From assembly GCA_046727435.1 (NCBI GenBank), contig JBKPCR010000083.1, forward strand, positions 1-10,167: a stretch of 10,167 nt of DNA, read 5' to 3'. Shown here piece by piece: positions 1 through 7,200 of this stretch. The notes beneath the pieces were generated by a model. The model saw nothing but the letters and a program-made list of their open reading frames with translations, was not told the origin of the DNA and did no database searches. How positions within the stretch are numbered: the first letter of the stretch is position 1; each line of letters begins with the position of its first letter. Both the position numbers and the translations under genes were made by a program. This stretch comes from CAVPRW01 sp046727435 [NCBI: bacterium]. GTDB taxonomy: Bacteria; Tectomicrobia; Entotheonellia; J063.

Positions 1-239
1 CACGCCTCATCTGGGGCGGTCTGGAGCAACAGCCGATCAGCGCCTTTCCGTCTCGTCTAGTCCTCGATCTCGCTTTGGAGGTAGCGTTCGACACCAACCG
101 TACAGTATATGATTGTTGCTATCTGGCGTTAGCCGTGCTCATTGGCTGCCGGCTGGTAACGGCCGATTAAAAAGTCTTCAATGCCTTGCAGGATGGCAGC
201 TATGCCATGCATGTCTGCTGGGTGGCAAACCTACCCTGA
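1..239 (+). pseudogene. PIN-domain (VapC-like) toxin, 3' part with internal stop
   Basis: Reading from base 3 gives 55 residues of PIN-domain C-terminal half, then TAA at 168-170, then 22 more residues in the same frame to TGA at 237-239. Recognisable segments are VYDCCYLALA and RLVTAD. The Asp of YD and the Asp of TAD sit where conserved acidic residues of VapC-type Mg-dependent RNases lie. The post-stop part KVFNALQDGSYAMHVCWV continues the family pattern (commonly TADEKxxNAL), so TAA probably replaces a Glu or Gln codon and removes the last strand and helix. The 5' part, including the first catalytic Asp and any antitoxin gene, lies outside the window. No ORF of ordinary length covers it. 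It was called from the pattern of residues either side of the stop; a sequencing error at base 168 is the alternative. Confidence 0.6.
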
Positions 240-475
240 TGCCGTAGAGCCACCCTCGGTCGGAAACAGGCGGATGGCGGACCGGACAGGTCACCTGGGC
301 TAAGCCCGCACCGGGCTGTTCACCGCCATCGCTCTGTTCCGATCAACGGGGATGACCTTCTGGCAGCCCCAGGCTAAGGCTGAGCCTGCTCAGGTTACAG
401 GGGGCACTGCTGGACTGCCATAGGCAAGAGTGCATGACATGATGGTAGACCTAGGTGCCCTCCATGGATACCAGT
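240..475. other. Intergenic region with no recognisable gene
   Basis: No frame on either strand reads like a known protein. The only structure noted is a short hairpin at 303-317 (AGCCCG, loop CAC, CGGGCT) about 65 bp after the PIN toxin relic. It has no following T tract, so it is not a convincing intrinsic terminator. An AGGCT-G-AGCCT palindrome lies near 380-400. Confidence 0.4.
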
Positions 476-702
476 TTAGTTGGCCTCAAGAGTGTATGCT
501 GCCTCAAATACCTCCTCTTGATGATGTGCTGCATGAGGCGGATGAGGTGATGCTCCAAGGCCCGTTGGTCTGCTCCTGACAAGGCGTCGATTAGCTCCTC
601 TAAGCCAAGGATAGCCTCATGCATATCGCCCCTTTGCAAGGCCTATTTGGCCGCGACGGCGGTTTGGTAGTGTGATGTGGCAGCGAGCTCTTGCCATTTC
701 TT
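476..702 (-). pseudogene. Decayed DUF29 family gene
   Basis: On the minus strand a frame beginning at 702 reads KKWQELAATSHYQTAVAAK, hits TAG at 643-645, and continues in the same frame as ALQRGDMHEAILGLEELI and then ADQRALEHHLIRLMQHIIK. This is the pattern of a DUF29 subfamily (xWQELAxTSHYQTAVAxK...EELIDAL...RALESHLIRLMxHIIKW). Right after HIIK the similarity jumps frame. The shifted frame reads EEVFEAAYTLEAN and stops at 476-478, resembling the usual DUF29 C-terminus (WEEVFEEEYxL). The central segment (normally QPERRSRSW and the following helix) is missing. The gene thus carries a nonsense codon, an internal deletion with frameshift, and no clear start codon. DUF29 function is unknown. The assignment rests on remembered family patterns. 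Confidence 0.5.
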
Positions 703-1547
703 GCACGATTCCCCTGATGCAGGCGATCATCGCCTATTATCTGCCTGTTATGACGATTCGTCACCGGCTTCGCCCAATCTACTCTTTGGCCATAATAGCA
801 TGCTCTGTCGGACAACGTCTCCTGCCGCTCGGTTGGAGTTGGTGACGCGGCTTACGGAAGCATCGTCGAACACGTCGACGGCGATGCGGTTGCTGTAGCC
901 GGAAGCAAGGCCGCTGAGGTCGGTGGAATGAACGAATACCCAGCCTTTGGCGATCAACTTGGTCATGCAGGCATTAGTGCCAAAGGTGCCGCGGCCAACG
1001 GCAGCCTCCGCAACCTCCCCCGCAGGGGTGCATCACAGCCCATTATGCAGGGCCTCGCAGGCGGTGTGCGTGACCGAACAAAAGGACTGGATGGAGTGCT
1101 TCGGGGTAGGGTAAAAGTGTGGCGAGCGTGCAACCGGCAGTGGAATGTGTATGCAGAGCCGCGGACCGGCTCCGCCGAGGCTTTGCGCTCAGGGGATGTT
1201 AAAAACAGCGATAGCCACCGGCGTAAACTTGGGCCCATCTACAATGTTACCCAGGGAGGAGCCGCAGCGCTGGGATCTTCTGGCGTCAGCAACTGGCGGG
1301 CGAGGTGGCGGCCGTCGGTTGGAGGTATGGCAACCATTCGCTGGAACATGGGCACAACTTCAGCAGCTCGCACCAGTCTTTTACGTGGCAACTTGGCGCG
1401 ATGCCGCCCAGGAATTGCAGCTATCTTCACCATGGGCAAAGTATACCCTGTGTAGCCTGACGGCCCACCCTTCCTTGCTTAATCGAAACTATATGACATG
1501 GGTAGAGGGAGATTTGCTCCCGCGTTATGGCAGGTGCAGGGCTGCAA
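703..1547. other. Gene-poor stretch; possible broken minus-strand coding frame
   Basis: No intact gene is recognised. One minus-strand frame looks coding-like by composition (many ATC, GCC, GAC, ACC codons). It runs from TAA at 748-750 leftwards through LIAKGWVFVHSTDLSGL and NRIAVDVFDDASVS (94 open codons up to 1032), and beyond in-frame TGA codons at 1033-1035 and 1189-1191 to about 1250. I do not recognise the protein. Plus-strand frames over the same region (for example 928-1455) are open but have shadow-like composition. The stretch is best described as decayed or non-coding DNA. Confidence 0.25.
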
Positions 1548-1567
1548 GGGCGGTTCGCGAACCGCCC
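1548..1567. repeat. 20-bp perfect palindrome, REP-like dispersed element
   Basis: The sequence GGGCGGTTCGCGAACCGCCC is a perfect 10+10 inverted repeat, flanked by GCTGCAA on the left and CTACGCATACG on the right. Elements of the form GTAGGGGCGGTTCGCGAACCGCCC recur in intergenic DNA of several environmental bacterial genomes, so a REP-type dispersed repeat is the most likely reading. It also lies about 100 bp beyond the stop of the minus-strand ScyD-like gene, so its strong hairpin could end that transcript. There is no T tract for a classic Rho-independent terminator. Confidence 0.6.
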
Positions 1568-1666
1568 CTACGCATACGTGTGGACACCCACCGAGGAGAA
1601 TGGCAGCCGAGTGCGGGTGGGTTTGGAGAAGGCATCAACGATGACGTGTCGCCGGGCAAATGGAGC

Positions 1667-2491
1667 TCAGCGGCGTCGTCGAGTTTTAATGCGACTCACC
1701 TGGCCATCACAGGCGCACACCCCGCAGTTGGAAATATAGAGGGCGTGGTCCTTCCCGATGGTAACAGCCGTGGGCACCGTTAAGCCCTCACTCAGGATGG
1801 TCTCCCGGGTGGGATCCGGCTTGAGACGAATCAAGGCGCCTGTCTGATCACCAGACAGCAACGAATTCTTGGCGATCTCCACCACCAATAGGCTCCCGTC
1901 GCCCTCAAAGGCGATATCAACCACATTTGTGAAGCCTTTGGCATAGACCTGAGGCTCTTCACCGGGCACAAGGCGGTAGATACGGGCGCCACCCACTGGG
2001 AGCGGAAAGCCGGTCAACTCGCTTACGTGCAGGGCTCCATTGGGGCCAACAGCGACCGATGTGGGCACGGCGTCCATGAGGATCTGTGTGCCAGTGGACG
2101 ATGGATCGTCAACTAAGCGTTGCGGGAACACGGCGAGCGTCGAGATCTCGCCATTAGGGGCGACGCGGAGCAGGTCATTCCCAGCCGCATCTACCACGAG
2201 GCGCTCGCCCGGCAGGGCCAGAACGGCAAAGGGATCGCTCTCTAAACGGGGAGTACCGTCGGGACTGTTGTTGGCTTCATAGGGGTTGAGGTCAGCGATG
2301 GTTTCCCACGCACCTTTCGATGTCAGACGGATCAGCTCTCCGCAACCGCCACCGGGTACAAGACCACATCCCCCAACCGCGACATAGGCACCACCCCGGC
2401 CCTGGAACGAGATGTCGTGGGGGCCGAAGGCGAAGCCACCATCGTCAGGGTGTGCAATTGAACCGAGGCCAGTAACTGTTGCGGCTCGCAC
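1667..2491 (-). CDS. ScyD/ScyE family beta-propeller protein, N-terminally truncated
   Basis: This is a 274-residue product from a GTG start. It shows the signature order of the ScyD/ScyE family: GPHDISFQGRGGAYV (residues 23-37), IADLNPYEANNSPDG (65-79), NDLLRVAPNGEISTLAVFP (105-123), VPTSVAVGPNGALHVSELTG (142-161), GFPLPVGGARIYRL (161-174), FTNVVDIAF (187-195), LLVVEIAKNSLLSGD (201-215) and LYISNCGVC (251-259). Members are usually exported propeller/NHL-like proteins of about 350-400 residues with a signal peptide and a first blade containing NPRGLxFGPDG. Both are absent, so roughly the first 100-130 residues are missing. The frame is open only ten codons above the GTG (LTACEPSVQL) before TGA at 2522-2524, and no export signal is seen. 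It follows the oxidase gene by about 100 bp on the same strand. The C-terminus (GQVSRI then a basic tail) looks near complete. It is probably a truncated or dying gene; biochemical role unknown. Confidence 0.75.
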   Translation of the reverse strand: MRAATVTGLGSIAHPDDGGFAFGPHDISFQGRGGAYVAVGGCGLVPGGGCGELIRLTSKGAWETIADLNPYEANNSPDGTPRLESDPFAVLALPGERLVVDAAGNDLLRVAPNGEISTLAVFPQRLVDDPSSTGTQILMDAVPTSVAVGPNGALHVSELTGFPLPVGGARIYRLVPGEEPQVYAKGFTNVVDIAFEGDGSLLVVEIAKNSLLSGDQTGALIRLKPDPTRETILSEGLTVPTAVTIGKDHALYISNCGVCACDGQVSRIKTRRRR

Positions 2492-2594
2492 TAATTGGAC
2501 GCTCGGCTCGCAAGCGGTCAGTCAAAGTTACCTTTCCTCGCTACAGTCACCGCGCATTGCCGCCACTGTGTGTCACCGCCTCTGTAGCAGGCCG

Positions 2595-3908
2595 TCAAGG
2601 AATGATGACCCGACGGGTTATGTGGCCGTTGTTCTCCCAGAAGGTTCGTTTGCTGGCGAGGAAGGGGTCGTCCGGCGCTGGCTGGATGTTGCCATCGACG
2701 TCGAACGCCCGCGATCTGATTGTGTGCTCGCCCGGAGTGGGCCTCCCCCAGTCGAACGCCCAGAACCTCCAGGCGTAGCCATGCGACCTTCCTCTGCGTG
2801 GCGGGGGGTCATCGAGCCTCGCCGCCATCCAGGGCCCATCGTCGATTTGGACCTCCACCGCCGCGATCGGCGCGCCCCAGGCGGCCCCCTGGATGGTGTA
2901 TCGGTCGCCCCGACGCGTGACTTTGGCCGGCGCGGACTTGAGCCGCTCGTGGCTCACGGTGGTGAACGTCCAGACGGTCTCGCCGTCGCGCTGCTCCTCG
3001 CGGATGGTGACGTAGTCCCGCGCCATGAATCGACCCGCGTAGCGGTGGTCCACCACCTCTATGCGCGTCAGCCACTTGACGTTGGCCACCCCGTACCAGC
3101 CCGGGGCGATCAGGCGCACGGGGAAGCCGTGCTCAGGGGGCAGTGGCTCACCGTTCATTTCGTAGCAGAGCAGGTTGTCGCGGTTGAGCGCTTCGCCAAG
3201 AGACATGCTGCGGGCGAACTGCTCAGTGATCGTCAGATCAAGGCCGCCGCTGAGGATGCCCACGTTGTCGCGGATTGTTACGATGCCGCTATCAGTGCCC
3301 CAGAAGATCACTTCGGTGCCCTGCTCCAGGACACCCGCTTCTTCCAACAGCGAGGCCAGCGGCGTTCCCGCCCAGCGGGCATTGCCGACGGCGCCGATGA
3401 AGGAGGGGAAGCCATGATTGCCCGAGCACTCCAATGTGAAGTCCACCTCGCGGCGCGCGCGGGCTTTCAGGTCGGCTAACGTCAGGGACTGGGGACGGGC
3501 GACTAGGCCCGTGATGTCCACACGCCACGTGGACTCATCAAGACCGTCCGGGTGACCGTAATGGCTGACATAGAAAAAGTTGTCGGCAGGTGTCAGCCAG
3601 GAATCGAGCGCTTCCCACACCAGCTGATTGCCCCCGTTCGCCGGCGGCTGGTCGAGCCACGGGATGACCTCCTCGCTGGGCTGCCCGAAGGCGTGCGTCG
3701 GGCCTGCCACCCGCAGCATCCTCAGTCCCGCCAACGCCGCACCCCCACCCTTCAACAAGGTGCGTCGAGAAACGCCTTGATGTTCCATGGGTGACCCCCT
3801 TCCACGGACCGCTTGCTCAGCTTCCGCCGCGTGCTCTTGGCTGTCAAGCGACGAATCCGGCATCACCGGCGTCTTCATGTTGTTTGTCTCCACTTTTCGA
3901 AACGTCAT
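2595..3908 (-). CDS. Tat-exported sulfite oxidase family molybdopterin oxidoreductase
   Basis: This 437-residue protein has a twin-arginine signal (SRRTLLKGGGAALAGL, RR at 48-49) and a probable cleavage site after THAFG (71-75). The mature part begins IPWLDQPP. The Moco domain carries FTLECSGNHGFPSF, where Cys161 is the expected molybdenum ligand, and the substrate/dimer loop PPEHGFPVRLIAPGWYGVANVKW (257-279). From about 315 to the end comes the Ig-like Mo-co dimerisation domain (IQGAAWG, VEVQIDDGPW, AWRFWAFDW, RAFDVDGNIQP). Known family members oxidise sulfite or related substrates in the periplasm and pass electrons to a cytochrome; no cytochrome gene is adjacent here. The start at 3908 is preceded by GGAGG with 4-nt spacing. 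Starts at 3878 (GGAG, 9 nt) and 3788 (AAGGGGG, 7 nt, giving MEHQGVSRRTLL) are also credible. The exact substrate cannot be told from sequence. Confidence 0.9.
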   Translation of the reverse strand: MTFRKVETNNMKTPVMPDSSLDSQEHAAEAEQAVRGRGSPMEHQGVSRRTLLKGGGAALAGLRMLRVAGPTHAFGQPSEEVIPWLDQPPANGGNQLVWEALDSWLTPADNFFYVSHYGHPDGLDESTWRVDITGLVARPQSLTLADLKARARREVDFTLECSGNHGFPSFIGAVGNARWAGTPLASLLEEAGVLEQGTEVIFWGTDSGIVTIRDNVGILSGGLDLTITEQFARSMSLGEALNRDNLLCYEMNGEPLPPEHGFPVRLIAPGWYGVANVKWLTRIEVVDHRYAGRFMARDYVTIREEQRDGETVWTFTTVSHERLKSAPAKVTRRGDRYTIQGAAWGAPIAAVEVQIDDGPWMAARLDDPPPRRGRSHGYAWRFWAFDWGRPTPGEHTIRSRAFDVDGNIQPAPDDPFLASKRTFWENNGHITRRVIIP

Positions 3909-3923
3909 GATCCCTCCAGGGTC

Positions 3924-3940
3924 ACTGTACATGCGACAGT
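3924..3940. promoter_or_regulatory. Inverted repeat just upstream of the oxidase start
   Basis: ACTGT (3924-3928) and ACAGT (3936-3940) form a 5-bp inverted repeat with a 7-nt spacer, 16 bp before the minus-strand oxidase start at 3908. It resembles a dimeric-regulator site. The CTG-N9-CAG spacing is one short of the enterobacterial LexA box, so no specific regulator is assigned. Confidence 0.25.
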
Positions 3941-4081
3941 ATTCGCCCTCTCCACAGACACTCCAGGGATGAGCTGACGCCCTTCGCTGGTTCTGACGTA
4001 CCCATCGATGAGCACGCAAACCGTTGGGCCGGAAGCAACAACAGAATGTCAAGCACCCCACCGGTCGCTAGAGATGCTGGT

Positions 4082-4095
4082 GTGCACCGGTGTAC
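4082..4095. promoter_or_regulatory. 14-bp near-perfect palindrome in the divergent intergenic region
   Basis: GTGCACCGGTGTAC is self-complementary except for one G/T pair. It overlaps two direct copies of GGTGTRC (4079-4085 and 4089-4095). It lies mid-way in the 373-bp gap between the divergently transcribed oxidase and AAA+ regulator genes, a natural place for an operator serving either. No regulator is identified. Confidence 0.35.
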
Positions 4096-4204
4096 GCCTG
4101 GGGCAAAAGCGATGCCAAAACTTATACTTCTCGGAACCGCTTGTGCTCTTAGGAGATTCTGCTTGCGTCCCCGCGTTGAATCCCCAATAATGGGCACCAC
4201 TTTT

Positions 4205-4216
4205 GGGACCTGTCCC
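4205..4216. promoter_or_regulatory. Short inverted repeat upstream of the AAA+ regulator
   Basis: GGGAC-CT-GTCCC is a perfect 5+2+5 inverted repeat 66 bp before the regulator start at 4282. The preceding bases (TGGGCACCACTTTTGGGA) are only loosely like a sigma-54 -24/-12 element and do not keep the GC of the -12 box. This is an operator candidate only. Confidence 0.25.
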
Positions 4217-4270
4217 CACAAATGGGTAGTGGTACCTCCCGCAGAGAACCCCTCCAGCCGTAGAGCCGAA

Positions 4271-4276
4271 AGGAGA
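4271..4276 (+). promoter_or_regulatory. Ribosome binding site of the AAA+ regulator
   Basis: AGGAGA lies 5 nt before ATG 4282 and fixes that start. The same ten bases AGGAGATTCT also occur 120 bp upstream at 4151-4160, with no following start codon at the right spacing. Confidence 0.7.
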
Positions 4277-4281
4277 TTCTC

Positions 4282-7200
4282 ATGGCCCGCGCACGCCCAG
4301 TCTCACCAATCCACCCGACCAATCGTATTCTAGGGAGTTCCCCTGCCATCGATGTCTTGCGTGCGCAGATCCGCCACTTGGCTCCTTTCGACGCCGTCGG
4401 CCATCCCTTGGTCCCTACTGTTTTGCTCCACGGCGAGACCGGCACGGGGAAGGGCCTGGTGGCACGGATCATCCACGACAGCAGTCCACGCTCTCAGGGA
4501 CCATTCCTCGACGTGAACTGTGCCGCCATTCCAGAGGCGCTGCTGGAAGCTGAACTCTTTGGCTACGAGACCGGCGCCTTCACCGACGCCAGGCATGCCA
4601 AACCGGGCCTCTTCGAAGCGGCTTTCACAGGCACCCTATTCCTGGACGAAATTGACGCGCTCCCCCTACCGCTGCAAGGCAAGCTGCTCACTGCCATTGA
4701 GGAGAAGCGGGTGCGTCGGGTCGGTGCGGTGGTGGCGCAGGCGGTTGATGTCAAGCTCATCGCGGCGACCCAGGCCGAGCTGAGCAGCCATGTAGCAGCA
4801 GGGCGGTTCCGGGCCGATCTCTATCATCGGTTGGCGGTGATCGTACTGGCATTGCCCCCGTTGCGCGAGCGGGGAGATGATGTGCTCTTGCTAGCACAGC
4901 AATGGTTGCGGCAGTATGCAGAGGGGCATGGACTCCCCCCGAAGCGGCTAAGCGGTGCCGCCGAGGCCTGGCTGCGGGACCATCGCTGGCCGGGTAATGT
5001 GCGCGAGCTGAGTCATTTGATGGAGCGGGTCACCTTGTTAAGCGACGAAGCTATCATTGGGCCGGACACGCTGGAGCGGCTGGGCTTGCCACGGACGCCA
5101 CCCCCACCGAAGTCCCCGCTGACCAGTGCCGATCGCGAGTTGCCGGACGAAGCCGCTCGCATCGCCCAGGCGCTCAGCCTGACCGGAGGCAATGTGCTGC
5201 GAGCCGCCCGCCTCCTGGGGATGAGCCGTGATGCTGTGCGCTATCGCATGCGAAAGTATGGGATTGCACTCCCCTTCCCGCAGCTATCGTCACCGCTGGC
5301 GGGAGATGATGCAGACGCGGACGACCGCTTGGGGCGGTTCAGCATATCCACCCCCATCCTCCTTCCTCAAAGTGGAGAAAAGGCTGGTGGGAGTTTCGGG
5401 CCACATCCACCAGTTTTGCCTCGGGATGGAGAGCTGTTTGTGTCGACGCCTGGAGAGCCACGGGCATCCGTTCCGAGCTTGGAGCAGAAACCCGTGGCGG
5501 TGCTGGCGCTCGAGCTGACCTGGCCCGTCCCCGCGGAGGGCGAGGCCCCGCGCTATGAACCCTGGACCGCAACCCGGCGTTGGGAGCAGACCATCGTGGA
5601 GAAGGTGCAGGGGTTCGATGGGGTGCTCCTGCAGCGCTCGCCGTCGCTGTTCCTGGTCGCTTTCGGGGTGCCTCGCACGCTGGAGCAGTTGCCACAGCGC
5701 GCGGTGCAGGCGGCGCTGGCCCTGCGCCAGGTGGTTGACGCCACACCCGCGGGAGGGCTCTGTCCGCAGCTGCGACAGGCGGTGCATTGGGGACCACTCG
5801 TGGTGGATGTCGAGGCTCGTGACTCCATAGGGCAGCTGCTCGCCATCGGGGACACGCTCGCCAGGCCGGTGCGATTGCTCGGGCACACGGCGCCGGGGGA
5901 AATCCTGGTCTCCCCTGAGGTCGCACCTGTGATCGAGAACTGGTGTGCGCTGCAGGCCTGTGAGAGGCCGTTCCGGGTCGAGCCGGCCGAGCAAATCGGG
6001 GCATATGCCGTGCTGGGGCTCAGGACCCGCCACTCCCCGCTGGAGATGTATGCGCAGCGTCCGCTGAGCCGATTCGTGGGGCGGGAGCGGGAACTAGCTG
6101 CCCTGGGCGACCTCCTGGTGCTGGTGGAAGAGGGCCGGGGGCAGATGGTAGGGATAATGGGGGAGCCCGGCATCGGCAAGTCCCGCGTGTGCTACGAGTT
6201 CACCCGCACCCACCTGACTCACGGATGGCTGCACCTCGAAGCCAGCGCAGTCTCGTACGGCCAGGCTTCCCCGTATCTCCCGGTCATCGACCTGCTCAAG
6301 GCTTATTTTCTGTTCGAAGCCAGCGATGATCTGCAGACGATACGGAACAAGGTCACCGACAGGCTTCTGGCGCTGGAGCCAACCCTGCAACCGATTCTGC
6401 CCGCCCTCCTAGTGCTCCTAGAGGTGCCGGTCGAAGACCCCCAGTGGCAAGCCCTCGATCCACCGCAACGCCGGCAGCGTATCAGGGACGCCCTCAAGCA
6501 TCTGTTGCTGCGGGAGAGCCAGGTCCAGCCCCTCTTTCTGGTCGTCGAGAACCTCCACTGGATCGACGGTGAGACGCAGGGGTTCCTGGACAGCTTCGTC
6601 GAGAGTCTGCCGGCCGCCCGCATGCTCCTGCTCGTCAGCTACCGTCCCGACTATCAACACGGCTGGACGAGCAAAACCTACTACACCCAGCTCCGGCTCG
6701 ATCCGCTGCCCCCCGAATCCGCCCAAGAACTCGCCAATTCCATCCTGGGGCATGACACCAGCGTCATGCCACTCACACAGCGCCTGATCGAGCTGACTGA
6801 GGGGAACCCCTTCTTTCTGGAGGAGAGCATCCAGACGCTCGTCGAGACACAAGTCTTGAGCGGTGAGTGGGGTGCCTATTGCCTGGCGAAGGCCTGGCAG
6901 CCCATGCAGGTACCAGCGACGGTGCACATGGTCCTGGCGGCTCGAATCGATCGGCTCCCGGTCGAGGAGAAGCGCCTCCTGCAGATCGCCGCGGTGATCG
7001 GCAAGGATGTGCCCTTCAGCCTCCTCCAGGCCATCGTAGAGCGGCCCACGGAGGCGCTCCGCCAGGGCTTAGCCCACTTGCAGAGGGCCGAGTTCCTCTA
7101 TGAGAGAAGCCTGTTCCCCGAGCTTGCCTACACTTTCAAGCATGCGCTCACGCACGAGGTGACCTATGGAAGCCTCCAGCAGGAGCAGCGGAGGGGCCTC

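Noticed and set aside
928-1455. Plus-strand ORF of 175 codons
   Set aside because: No recognisable motif and shadow-like residue composition. The minus strand of part of the region looks more coding-like, and no ribosome binding site is seen.
1145-1783. Plus-strand ORF of 212 codons
   Set aside because: It runs through the 20-bp palindrome and into the antisense of the ScyD-like gene; no family resemblance.
2412-3479. Long plus-strand ORF of 355 codons opposite the oxidase gene
   Set aside because: It is antisense to the well-supported molybdopterin oxidase, rich in Arg/Pro/Gly as expected for a shadow frame, and has no domain I recognise.
3924-3940. LexA (SOS) box
   Set aside because: The CTG...CAG arms are 9 nt apart, not the 10 of the gammaproteobacterial box, and the box used in this organism is unknown.
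4190-4210. Possible sigma-54 promoter (TGGGCACCACTTTTGGGA)
   Set aside because: It lacks the conserved GC of the -12 element and has an extra G in the -24 block; too weak to call.
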